A stretch of 64,000 nt of DNA from Blakeslea trispora (taxonomy: Eukaryota; Mucoromycota; Mucoromycetes; Mucorales; Choanephoraceae), in NCBI GenBank assembly GCA_025331445.1, contig JAIWNE010000067.1, forward strand, positions 1 to 64,000, in the 5' to 3' direction. The position numbers and the translations under genes are program-made. Shown piece after piece: positions 37,830-48,004 of this stretch (the first letter of the stretch is position 1; every line of letters begins with the position of its first letter). The notes beneath the pieces are model-generated. The model saw nothing but the letters and a program-made list of their open reading frames with translations. It was not told the DNA's origin and did not search any database.

Positions 37830-38690
37830 TTTTGTTGCTGCAGTATCTCTTAAGGAGAGGACATTTGTAGATCATGTTTTGTAAGCCAAACTTTGAAGGA
37901 TTATCTGCCTTTTGAGAACCAACAACTTGTGTGAGAAAAAATGCCAATCGCTTTCGTCTGTAAACTGTGGATGCTTGTATGGCAGTCTTGAACATGATAG
38001 AATAAACAGCCTCTTTTTGTCTTGATGGTGACAGTGTTGGATAGGGTATTGATGACTGCTTCCTAACGATGCATAAGGTCCCCAGCCAAGGATTATATCA
38101 CATGATATTCCCTTCAGTACTTGAACTTCTTCACCCTACATCTCTAGCTGAGCAATACCTTTACAATGAACAATAGAGTATTGCAACAAGTGTACGTGGG
38201 TCTAGGCATTCAATTGCTTTGGCTAAACCGATAACAAATAGCAGACATTGTATGATCTACAGACCCATAATGCACAGACTTTTTTTTTTTTTCATTCGCC
38301 TATTTCAAAGTCTGAGACAAACTTAATCTTGGGTGATATGCCCTTAAAGTTGATGACTATCTTGACTGCTGTTTACAATCCATGTTTGCAACATGTCTTT
38401 CTTGACAATAGCCACAGATAGTATTGATGTCTCTTTTCATAGAGTCTTGGTGGCTTATCCGCATCCATTTGGCGAGCACTGTGTGTTGAACTTGCACTGC
38501 TCTTTTTTTTTTGTCTTTTGCACAAGAGTACTGTTGCTTTATCTTGTATCTTCATTCAAACAATCCCTCCATACGGCTCCCATTTCAAGCATGTTTGCTT
38601 TACTGGTCAAATCAGATAGAATGACTTCAGGATGGTTATCCATGTAAAGTGCTGAGAGGATTCTCGAGGACTCAGAACGCAAGCCCCTTC
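37830..38690 (-). pseudogene. Decayed protein-coding remnant, unrecognised
   Basis: Successive minus-strand open segments look protein-like but are split between frames and stops. From 38680 down: SSRILSALYMDNHPEVILSD..., NMLEMGAVWRDCLNED; then KKKSSASSTHSARQMD and RHQYYLWLLSRKTC, a TAA, and in the same frame TAVKIVINFKGISPKIKFVS. Near 38220 is ECLDPRTLVAILYC, and near 38100-37830 are two overlapping open frames. I suspect an old transposon-linked or multicopy gene, but cannot name it. No intact start-to-stop model can be built. Confidence 0.4.
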
Positions 38691-39158
38691 ATATAGGCCC
38701 CATTTAAGTAAGCACGACTAACAAGTCCGAGATTGTTATGCTTATTTGACTGAAAGAAATGTATGTCATATGACTTTTTTCTATTTCCAACAGTTTGTGT
38801 CTGAATATACAGATGCTATTTTTTTTTATTCAACAGAATCATTACTAACAACACACATATATATCATCTATTGAATAAGAAAAGGCGGTAAGTAAACAAA
38901 AGTAGGGTTGAATTGATAGGATGGTTATTGACTATTTGACATTCTCGACAGTTGTTTCTAAAATATGTTTCATCTTGTATTTTGAACCCAAAACATTCAT
39001 TTGAGTTGTTAGATATTAGTTTATTATGAAAATTGTGACACATAAAATCAGCATGGCATTTTTCGTATAACAATTAAAAAAAAAAAAGAAATGCGTGTGA
39101 AAAATAGATAATTTACATATAGTACAAAGGGGGGGGGTATCGTTATAGAGAATGTATC
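38691..39158. other. Spacer 3' of cyclin gene
   Basis: About 470 bp, AT-rich, with T and A runs and a G9 run near 39128. No gene seen; it contains the cyclin 3' UTR. Confidence 0.45.
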
Positions 39159-39865
39159 CTAAACAGATTCTCGGAAAGTATCTTCTAGCATGAGAGTTTG
39201 GTTGTTTGGCAGGATTTGATTGATATCAAACCCCAGATGATAAAGGAATTGAGTCATTTCATCTTGACTGATAGATAGATCCCAATGCAGAAAAGTAAGA
39301 AAGGCAATCTCCATGCGTGTGATTTCTTTTATTGACCAGACATCACCCGTTGCTCGTACAACATGCTTTGTAGACAGACAGCGGTCTTCACTGTATTTGC
39401 TGGCAATCAAGATAGAAGCAACAAAGATACGATGGGCAGCTTCAGCTTCAGGTTTAAATCCTAAGACAAGTCCTTAATGACAAATTCATACATGCAGCTG
39501 TTCCATCTGCTTACCTGCTGGTAAAGACTTTTGAAATCTTTCAGCATACATCAGAGCCATCACAAGATGAACTGGCTGAACATCGCATTTGTCAGTAATG
39601 AGCTGAATGAAAGGAATCAAGTCTGGTAAATGAGTGGTTCTCTTTCTGACTTCTTTTGTTTCGGATTCTATGGGTGTATTTAAAGATGTGTTTGGAAACA
39701 AGATGGCATCAAAAGAGGATGAAGCGAAATCTGAGGTTATAAAATTTTAGTTAATTTCAGGGACCAGAAAATAAGGTGCCACAATCAAGTAAGCAACTTT
39801 AATTACTTGCCTATAAATCCTGGTGGGATATTCTTTCGAGTGATTGTTGCAGGTAAAGCCAGCAT
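39159..39865 (-). CDS. PHO80/PCL-type cyclin
   Basis: Exons 39865-39811, 39730-39515 and 39460-39159 on the minus strand give 190 residues. The cyclin core is clear: LIPFIQLITDKCDVQPVHLV, ALMYAERFQKSLPAG, then EAAHRIFVASILIASKYSED and the helix EITRMEIAFLTFLHWDLSIS. The size and the LHWDL-type motif fit PCL/Pho80 or fungal G1-like cyclins that partner a Pho85/CDK5-type kinase (family knowledge). The first intron (39810-39731) starts GCAAGT rather than GT; only this junction keeps the fr­ame (GFI to DFASSSF). The second donor (GTAAGC) was chosen inside the apparent continuation MEQLHV because it restores the cyclin fold. Confidence 0.85.
39731..39810 (-). other. GC-AG intron in the cyclin gene
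   Basis: Minus-strand donor ATAG/GCAAGT, acceptor AACCTCAG. Using the GT three bases further in leads to a TGA within eight codons, so the GC donor is the likely one. It is the second GC-AG intron in this window. Confidence 0.7.
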
Positions 39866-40294
39866 GAAAGTAAATTACCGAAAAGAAGAAAAAAAGAGAG
39901 AAAAAGAAAAAAGAGAAAAAGAAAGAAAGAAAAAAAAACCCGAAAATTAGAAAATAGTTGGTCTTTTATACCTTTTTTTTTTATTTTTTTAAAGCGAAAA
40001 GACCCGAACATTAGAACAGAAAAAAAAGATTAGATAGTTGAGAAAAAATATATAAAAAAAATCTATCTTTTGGCCCCCCCTTTTTTTCTTCTCTCTTTGT
40101 TATTCACACTTGCATGCAGTAAACCAAATATTCAACAACTTACAAACATCTTGCTTTGTCTTTCACAATCACATGACATCATAAGTTTTATTAATAGACT
40201 CTGACAACAGCTGTAATCTCTTTGATAAAAAAACTGAAATCGAAAAAAGCGGCTATACTTTTTTGTTTGTTTGATAACTCAATTGAATCGCCGA
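39866..40294. other. Spacer between cyclin gene and small gene
   Basis: About 430 bp, very A/T-rich (G/A-rich run 39885-39940, T and C runs near 40075). It is presumably the cyclin promoter. No gene seen. Confidence 0.45.
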
Positions 40295-40533
40295 TTAAGT
40301 GACTTGCTTCAAGTTGAAGATTGTGGGGTGAACTAAAAAAAAAAGATTCCCTTTATTTCAAGGAAACATGTTCAAGATAGCATGAAAAGGAGCTTACATT
40401 CATTCGCCATTGTGGTTTTTTTCTTTGACTCTTGAATCATGTAGTAAATTTCGCTGAGAGCTATAAACTCGAGTATATAAAAACTGATCCAACCTAAAGA
40501 AAAAGGGAGTGTCTTTGATTCATCGAGTTTCAT
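40295..40533 (-). CDS. Predicted small protein, 57 residues, with a hydrophobic segment
   Basis: Two exons on the minus strand, 40533-40398 and 40332-40295, separated by a 65-bp intron (T/GTAAGC...TTTTAG). It starts MKLDESKTLPFSL and continues with the membrane-like stretch GWISFYILEFIALSEIYYMI; a basic QESKKKTT and a short polar end follow. I do not recognise the family. The size, single hydrophobic helix and basic flank would suit a small organelle or ER membrane subunit, but that is inference. An intron-free reading also stops soon after the donor, so the gene model rests on one splice site pair. Confidence 0.5.
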
Positions 40534-40951
40534 TTCACTCGACTTGAGAGTTTGATATAAAAGATATTCTCAATATAAGGATAATCTCATTTGAACTTAT
40601 TGCTTCAACCGCTAAAGTACTTGTCCAATTCAAGAGTATTAGAATAGCATTAAGAATAGGAACACTTTTTCAAATCAACTATTGTATGTTTCCTTGAAAA
40701 GGTAGTAAAGACAGAGTAAATATTAGCAGTTTTTCATATGATGCAACCACTTTAGAATTTCAAGAAATGGCTTTGAAAATAAACTTATATTCAAAGTTTC
40801 AAATGAAAGGAGGATGGTAACATTTGAATGATGCTCTCTCGAGGGATAATCCTTTTATGGTAACATTCTATGTGTTTTTTTTGGTATCTAAGGATACAAG
40901 TTACGATAGTAACAAAATCCAACATGAAATAAAGTAATGAATTACACTCTT
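40534..40951. other. Spacer between small gene and YdcZ-type gene
   Basis: About 420 bp of AT-rich sequence. No gene recognised; it would contain the 3' UTR of the YdcZ-type gene and the promoter of the small gene. Confidence 0.45.
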
Positions 40952-41798
40952 TTAGAATTTCGATATCACCACCACACAACCTATAAGCCCAAGGCATCCA
41001 AGAATTCTCCAGATAGTAAACGGTCGTTTCTTTACACCAACCAGGGCAAAATGATCAATTATACAGGCCATGATAATCTTGAAGTAAAATCAAAAGTTTT
41101 TTTTAAAAAAAAAAGAATGTCATTTCTATTCATTCAACCCATTTACCTGTGCACATACAAAAATACTAATGAAAAAAAAAAGTTATGGCTTGTAACTATT
41201 CACATATGAAACTTACCTCAATACAGTTGCAGCACCTAATCTTGGTACAGTCAAGATATTGATAATGACATAATATGCACCAAAGACACCACCTAACCAA
41301 GCATACCATGGAGCATCTATAAAACCATGTTATTTCTTTTTCTTTATCCAAGTCTTTTCTTTTTTTACTTTTCAATCGATTGTCAGGCAAAGGCATTTTT
41401 CCAACTGTACTATCTATTGCAAAAAACATCAAACAGCATGCTGTTCCTACACTAAATGAAACAACAGAAGAAAATGCCCTTCCACCATATCTATTCAATG
41501 TGGCATTACATCCTAAATATTTCGATTCAGCATATATCCTCTCAATCTCTCTCTCTCTTTTTTTTTAAATACCTGCTTGAAAGGCAATGGCTGCACCTGC
41601 AGCTATCAATAACAATCCTGCAAAATAAGGGCTATCAAAGGTAAATTTAAACACTTTCTTGACAGATTCAGCTGTAGTGACTCGAGACAACCGAGATCCA
41701 GTCTCGATGTCATCTTTGTTTTGATCAGTCGGTGTCACATGTGTTGAAGAGTCTGAAGCATTTGCTCGAAGATCATTTTGTGGATGTTTAGGTAGCAT
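40952..41798 (-). CDS. YdcZ/DUF606-type membrane protein (DMT superfamily)
   Basis: Five exons on the minus strand: 41798-41573, 41512-41369, 41316-41217, 41165-41147 and 41077-40952, giving 204 residues. Exon 4 is a 19-nt microexon. The order of motifs matches YdcZ proteins: AAGAAIAFQAGCNATLNRYG, FSSVVSFSVGTACCL, PWYAWLGGVFGAYYVIINIL, PRLGAATVL, IIDHFALVGV and IWRILGCLGLIGCVVV, i.e. about five membrane helices. There is a polar N-terminal extension of about 55 residues. Relatives are common in bacteria and also occur in fungi; the substrate is unknown. The four introns argue that it is a settled fungal gene and not a recent transfer. Confidence 0.85.
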
Positions 41799-42195
41799 TG
41801 TTTGTGTTTATAATAGGTGTAACAAGCAAATCACTTTTTTTTTATTGTAACAATCTATCTGTTTGTTCCTTTGGATGCCTTTGATTGCAAGAAAAGAAAA
41901 GAAAAAGCGAAATCATATTGGGCAAAAGAGAAAGAGAGAGAGAGAGAGGGAAGCTTGGTAAAGTCCGAGGTCGACTGAACGTGACTGTTGGATTGGACTC
42001 TTTCAATTGCAATGATTGGTAAGCTTGTAAAGATGATGTACTGCCTTGTATTACACTATTTGCTACAATGGTCATTATTTCGAGGGAAAAAAAAAAACCT
42101 TTCTTTCTTGCACCTTTTCCGGAAATAGATTGCAATTGCTAATTTAGACATAAGAATACAAAATAAGAAACATGATTGCTTTATCTACTTTTTAT
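41799..42195. other. Spacer left of the piggyBac element
   Basis: About 400 bp, with an AG microsatellite-like tract at 41928-41948. It is the likely promoter of the YdcZ-type gene. No other gene seen. Confidence 0.45.
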
Positions 42196-42199
42196 TTAA

Positions 42200-42419
42200 T
42201 GGTTGGACGTAACTCCGAAAAGCCACTTTCGGCTTCACTTTGAAAAAACAGAACTCGTATCATAATAAAGTTACAAGTCTGAGACTTTGTAGATCAAAAC
42301 CTTCATATATCAATTGCATTGTGTACGATTTTCAGCTTTGTACGAGATGTTTTGTTCTGTCAGCCTTAACCATTTAATTTCGCTGGTAGGACGTAATTTC
42401 AAGAAGCCGAAAGTGGCTT
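42200..42419 (+). repeat. Left 220-bp terminal inverted repeat of piggyBac copy 1
   Basis: Near-perfect inverted match to 44733-44952. Its outer end contains AAGCCACTTTCGGCTTC, and its inner end carries the same motif inverted (GAAGCCGAAAGTGGCTT), so each repeat is itself bounded by opposed copies of one 17-bp motif. Confidence 0.88.
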
Positions 42420-42467
42420 CATTTTCATCAACCTATAAGTTAAACATAAAGTTATCAAAAATGCGTC

Positions 42468-44509
42468 AAAATATCACAAATGAAAGAGATTTATTTAAGA
42501 ATTTTTTGCTGACACCGTTCAATTGTTTTTCTTTGATATGAACGGCACAGCAGACAAAGCACAAAGACAAATTGTCATCGCATTTACAGCAGTACAAAGT
42601 CCGACTCTTGCACTTCTTGCAGAGCCTGCGTTTCTTTTCAACAATAGACACAGGGTGATGAAGTACGTTTTGACCCCCCGGAACCATTGACCGAGTTACA
42701 ACGGGCTGGCTGTGACTTCCAGAGGGTCCCTCTTCACCCTATGTCAAATGTGACAGCAAAGACACACAAAGTTTCCACCTAAACTTACCATGCTTCATCC
42801 CCTTTCCTTTCTCCGAAAAGGCATTTGCCTCAGCAACACCAAGGAAGAAAGCCAAGAAACGAACCATCGACCGGTCACTCTTTATCGCATCATGGAAAGA
42901 GGCCATGTAATCTCTCCGGTTGTTTGCATTGTCAACGGCCCCTATTTGAATTTCAAGAATCTTATCATCAAACAATCACTTTTTCATGTACCTTTGTTTG
43001 CTGAGTATTCATCAAACACGACTGGTCTGTTGCAAGACTTTACTTGCCCGTCTTTTATTCTTTGTGTGATTTGGATGCCATCCTTGGGTGAGATCACAGC
43101 TGGCGACCAAGGCCCCTGGGCTTGATATCTTTGTAGGCGCATACAGAGATATCGCTTTGTCTAGCCTTTTTGCTGACCTTGGCACCAAAGTCATCACCAA
43201 GGGCAGCAACCAATTCATCCCAGGGCATCCCACGAGGCCAGTACATTCTCCTCTTGACCTGCATTATGGAAAACAGGCCTTCATCCAGTAGTCTTCTTGC
43301 CATAGCTGGTGAACCAAAGAGAGAATCACCAACTATGGTTCTACCTGAATAGAACCAAGGCTCAGTAAGGCGCAAGACCGTCGCTATTGTCTTCAGAGTA
43401 CCTTGTGACTCAAATCGTCTGACGGTCTTGTCGCCAACGGGATCCAATCTGAGAATACAGAAAGTTTCGCAATCGACCAAGGTTTTGTACTCTTGACCGA
43501 TTGAGTGGGGCTTTCTTGGAATCTTCACCACGTTAGGCATGCCTTTACCGAGCCACTGGTTCATGCTTTCATCTACGCACAAGTATTTTCCTGGCACCAT
43601 TGCTTGGACTAAATTGTCGTTGTATGCAGCGATGGATCGACGAAGCTGATACAACGAATCCTCTTTTTGGCTATAACAATCATATCAAGTACTTTTGCAA
43701 TTAAACAAATCATTTGACTTACTTTGCAATGTTAGAAATCTCCAACGTAAACATAGAGGTCAAACTTCTGAATCTCTCAATGGTCATGAAATCAGCAAAG
43801 GTAAAGTTGAAACCAAAAGGACTTTGACTCTTTCCCCAAAACAATTCCAAATCAGCATTTGAGAACATTGTCATGATCAGACACATGGTGACCCAAAGCA
43901 AGAATTCGTTCCAGTTTAGCTCCGCCCAACCTGGATAAGCGCTTCTTGCACTAGTGTTGATCTTGTCGATCACATCAAGAAAGTGCTCTTCGGGCAAGAA
44001 GGGCAAAAAGTAATAAGCGGGCGAAGCGATTCGCCTGTTCTCCATGTTCATCTTGCTCTTTCCGACGAACGAAGCTCCACTTGTTGCTCTTGCGTCAAAG
44101 ACAACTTCTTGCTCGACCCATTCGTTGTCAACGTTGACAGTTTCGTTAGAAGAAACTTCTTCTTCGCTCGATGATGAGCTGCTTCCTGAAGAAGCCTCAT
44201 CATTTGCGGCAGCAGCATCGGTGGTCACAGCAGCAACCTGAGCTTCAACAGGTGCCTTTTCAACAAACCTGGTGGAGATACATGCTGCACTCAACTGAAT
44301 TTGGCGGCCATTGAGTGCATTAAGCTCAATGCCGTAGAAAACCTTGTCGCCTTCTTCAACACGCTTACAAACTGTTCCAAAAAAAGACGAGAACTTGGTT
44401 GTCTGAAATCGTGAGTTGCTTCCAACAATCTGGTAACTTCAGTTCCTACCAAGTAGCGACCATTGATGGATACTCTTTGGATTAATATGAGGTTTTGATT
44501 GCGAGACAT
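42468..44509 (-). pseudogene. piggyBac-like transposase, frame broken
   Basis: Starts at 44509 with MSRNQNLILIQRVSINGRY. Near 44440 the frame must shift by one base to continue as IVGSNSRFQTTKFSS and into the acidic linker and core. One intron (near 43730-43667, GTAAGT...TTATAG) is clear; a second (near 42985-42935, GTACAT...AAATAG) joins EYSANK to GAVDNANN. The putative acidic triad is visible: VDESMNQW, GDSLFGSP, YKDIK, with the fourth Asp in AVDN. The end has a CKKCKSRTLYCCKCDDNLSLC cysteine ribbon typical of piggyBac. Around 43060-43120 at least one further frame break separates the core from the C-terminal part. The element is probably dead, although the first break is shared by copy 2. 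Confidence 0.8.
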
Positions 44510-44732
44510 TGCGGGGTTTTAATAAAATTTAATGGAAATAGAAAATGAAATTGAAGAAAAAAGTAAAGAATAGACGAAAACTTTTGTTAGAAAAAGGTCA
44601 TCCAAAATCAATTCTGACATCATCCTACGATTTTTCATATCTGAAAGTGATATATGTCAACTTATTAGGTTCTTTATGCAACATTTTATTATGTAAAAAA
44701 TGCGGGTGAAAACGAAGCCGGAAGTGGCTTTT

Positions 44733-44952
44733 AAGCCACTTTCGGCTTCTTGAAATTACGTCCTACCAGCGAAATTAAATGGTTAAGGCTGACAGAACAA
44801 AACATCTCGTACAAAGCCGAAAATCGTACACAATGCAATTGATATATGAAGGTTTTGATCTACAAAGTCTCAGACTTGTGACTTTATTATGATACGAGTT
44901 ATGCTTTTTCAAAGTGAAGCCGAAAGTGGCTTTTCGGAGTTACATCCACCTA
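44733..44952 (-). repeat. Right 220-bp terminal inverted repeat of piggyBac copy 1
   Basis: Inverted counterpart of 42200-42419, same length. Just inside it, at 44714-44730, another copy of the AAGCCGGAAGTGGCTT motif forms a hairpin with the inner end of the repeat. Confidence 0.88.
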
Positions 44953-45094
44953 TTAACGTAAAATATTTACATCCTAGGTGTTCCTTAGAGCAGTAGATGC
45001 ATTGGTTTTACCGTTATTATAGACGATAGGAATTGAAGTGAGTTAGTAAAGCTACAAAAAGTCCACCATTTCTGTTTATCAAGTTAAGAGCGTA

Positions 45095-48004
45095 GAGTGC
45101 GTCCAGTTTGTAATCGCCAATAATTTTTTAGAGGAACTTTTGACCCATTTCGTCGCCGATTAAAATCGCACCTTAAAATTTGTCTATACTGGATTTTTTT
45201 TTATTTATATGAGCTTTCTATGACTTTTGTATGTTTTAGAAAATTTTTTGACAAGCTCATTTGTCTCGATGGCATCATGACCTTGGCTATATGCTTCTAT
45301 ATACCGATAAGCAAGGTTTTGCCATTTTCTAATTGTCTTTGTACCATTGGTAACCTGATTGCTGTCTAGAAACTTATGGATGTTATCTTTAAGGCCCTTA
45401 AATGTGTAGTCACACTCAAGACGAGCAATACGCTTTGACTCGGCCCAGTGTCGCTCAATCCAATTGGTTTCGCAATGATACTTTGGATAGAGTGTCATCA
45501 TATGGCCATTGTTGATGATTGTTTCTTCTAGGATTGACTTTTGATTAACAAAATCATCTTGTGCCGACAGTATTTTCTCTAGACAACACTTGTCACCAGT
45601 ATGCTCATCATTACACTTTTTCAAGAGCGAACAGTCTTTTTGAATGAGCCGTCTTTCCAAAAGGATTTGGAAAGTGCCTTTAAAGTACTCAACCTAAGAT
45701 TATGAGTTAAAAGTTATTGGAGAGTTGATTTTTTGTAATTGCAATAAAAACTTACGGGTCTAGGGAACTGTAGCTTTTGTACCAAAAAAGTTCTCAAAGC
45801 ATTCTCTGTTCCAAAACGCTTTCTTGGCCCTACTTGAGGCTTGAGTCTTTTAAATTCAGTCTTGAATTTTCTAAAATCAATATTGCGCATGAAGTACATG
45901 CTTTGCATCATGGCTTGGTCTGATTCTGGATCTCTGTAGAAGCCGTCTCGAAAGCGATAAGGTGATTCTGGTTTGTATGGGATTTCCCCAGAAGACATTC
46001 TACTCGCAAGCAAGGCATCATTGCCAAATGCACGATGATTTTGACTTTGATCAAACGCAAACAAACCAATACAGTCAGGATGCAACAACTCAAAGAGCGG
46101 AAGTACATCCTCCTTGAGTTGTGCATTGAGGTCCTCACATTTCCACCAGTTGTCTCCACCTGGATAGAAAATTGTTCTTGAGGACCTCTCTTCCCCGTTG
46201 ACCAAAGCCTTCATAGTACCATGGCAAGCGCACATGAACTCTGACACCATGACAGACTTGCCCTGGCCTTTAGGCAAGATAGCCGATTCGGTAGGTAGTT
46301 GCCAGCGAGTCTTCTTTCCATCGTTGGCATAAAAGGTGCTCTCATCATGAGTGACAAGAACTACCTTCTTTTCTTCTTCTCGAAGGGTTGGTTGAACAAC
46401 CTCTTCTTCATTACCATATGGATAAAATTCCATCCTCTTCTTCCACTCCATCATCTGTCTTGCCCACTGAAGACGATATTCTTTTACATCTTGTCTTTCA
46501 TGGCCATCGATGTACATAAAGTCTTTGCCAGTACTCTTATAGTCAAAGCCCCACAGTTTCAGGTATTTAGAAACTGTGGTTTGGCTCAGAGACTTAAGCT
46601 TGTTTCCTAGCTCTTCACTTATTATACCTGTGCTCAAAACATCAGGCAAAATCACCTTTCTTACATGGTCAACTAAGCCTCTTGTTGATCGCTGATTGGG
46701 CTTTGTTTCTCTTAACCAGTCAAGGCATCTCTGCTTGATGTCCTCATCTGACAACAGAGACACTCGCTTAGCGAACTTGCCTTGTCTTAAGACAGGGATA
46801 TCCCCAGTCTTAAGAAGAGCCTTAGTCCACATGCGAATACTCTTTGCGCGATAAGACTCGGATGGGGACAACCAGGTTATAGCTGCTGCTTCTTGGCTTG
46901 CCTCCATGGCACCTTTTCCATCTTTGATGCGCTTGAGGTAGGCAAGGACAGCTTGATAGCGGAAGGTATCATAATGTCCGTGCAAAGTTTGGACAACTCG
47001 AGAGTTTGCTACTGGCTTCAGCAACTCACTAAGCTTACTGATAGCACTGGAGATATCCAAGGCGTCAGCTTCTTCTACTTCCTCTTCTTCTTCATCGGCT
47101 CTGACTTCAGCAGACTGTTCCTTAGAAATCTGAAAATAATCAGATATTTTTGATGAGCCTTCTGCCATCATCCTATTTTTTTGCTTTCTTTTTCTGATCG
47201 CTCTGTCGGTCAATTGAAAAGTTCTTGAATGTTTTCTTTTCTTGTTGATTTCTGGGTTGTTGTTGTCCCATTTCAAAGTGTCATGCAAACACTTTGTATT
47301 CTGATCTTCAATGTTGTCTAACATTTCTAATTCGATCTCTAAACTTTCTTCGCCATCACTCTCTGAAATAAATTCAAAGTCGAAACATGATTCAATAGTA
47401 GGATACTCAAAGTTACTGTTGTCTTCATAATCGAACGAAGTATCGTCGATAGAAGAGACGCCTTCATTTTCGATCTTATTGTTCTATCTTTAAATTAAAT
47501 TGCACAACTCAAAAGACACTTGATTCCATACCAATGCTTTTTCAGCTTCAACTTTTTGATTATGTCTGTCTTGGTTGAACTTTTTAAGCTTCTGAAGATT
47601 TTTGCTAGGACGACCCATATTGAACTTTGCGAAAAAGGAACAGACAAAAGGTTCTGCTAAACAATTTTAATAGACTAGGATTCTGACTGACAATGTAGCA
47701 CATACTACCATTTTAATATATCGGAGTTTGTTCTTGTAACACTAACTACTATATTATTGGTTGAAACTTATGTATGCCTATAATTAGACCTCAGAGGAAC
47801 TTTCAGGTCGAAGTGAAAAAAAATAACTCGAGATAGAGACAAGATATAAAGAAAAGGAGGCCGAGGATCGATAGAAAATTAAATTTTGAATAGATTGTCG
47901 GCCTCGCTTTTTAATTTTGTCTGCAAAAAAAATTTGCTATTTTGGTCCAAAAGTGCCAAAAATTTTCACCACCAAGTTGCGGCGATTACAAACTGGACGC
48001 ACTC
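45095..48004 (-). mobile_element. TA-flanked DDE transposon with intact transposase (2.9 kb)
   Basis: Perfect 24-bp inverted ends beginning GAGTGCGTCCAGTTTGTA, flanked by TA at 45093-45094 and 48005-48006. The element is 2910 bp. It lies inside the 5' leader of the Tc1-like element. It encodes one spliced transposase without stops. Perfect ends and an intact gene suggest a recent insertion, the youngest or among the youngest in the nest. Confidence 0.9.
45205..47618 (-). CDS. DDE transposase with a very wide second-D-to-E spacing, 767 residues
   Basis: Exons 47618-47532, 47483-45756 and 45693-45205 on the minus strand, with introns of 48 and 62 bp and consistent frame. It begins MGRPSKNLQKLKK, an AT-hook-like GRP core, followed by an acidic region. 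Helix-turn-helix-like segments come next (DEDIKQRCLDWLRETKP; SLSQTTVSKYLKLWGFD). The catalytic part reads VTHDESTFYANDGKK (first Asp), LFAFDQSQNHRAFGND (second Asp) and CETNWIERHWAESKR (Glu). Roughly 175-180 residues, including a Cys-rich CNDEHTGDKCCLEK stretch, separate the second Asp from the Glu, against about 34 in ordinary Tc1. TA duplication and short inverted ends place it near the IS630-Tc1-mariner group, but the lineage is not one I can name. Confidence 0.85.

Larger units (their letters stand above)
42200..44952 (-). mobile_element. piggyBac-like element, copy 1, with 220-bp terminal inverted repeats
   Basis: A 2753-bp element directly flanked by TTAA at 42196-42199 and 44953-44956, the piggyBac target. 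Ends read TGGTTGGACGTAACTCC and, inverted, TAGGTGGATGTAACTCC. The inverted repeats continue for 220 bp with few mismatches. It carries a minus-strand transposase gene with a DDE_Tnp_1_7-type core and a Cys-rich C-terminal ribbon. The reading frame is broken, so this copy is probably not autonomous. The right TTAA has been split by a Tc1 insertion. Confidence 0.9.

Noticed and set aside
40952..41798. Recent bacterial transfer of the YdcZ gene
   Set aside because: Four spliceosomal introns including a microexon argue for long residence in a fungal genome.
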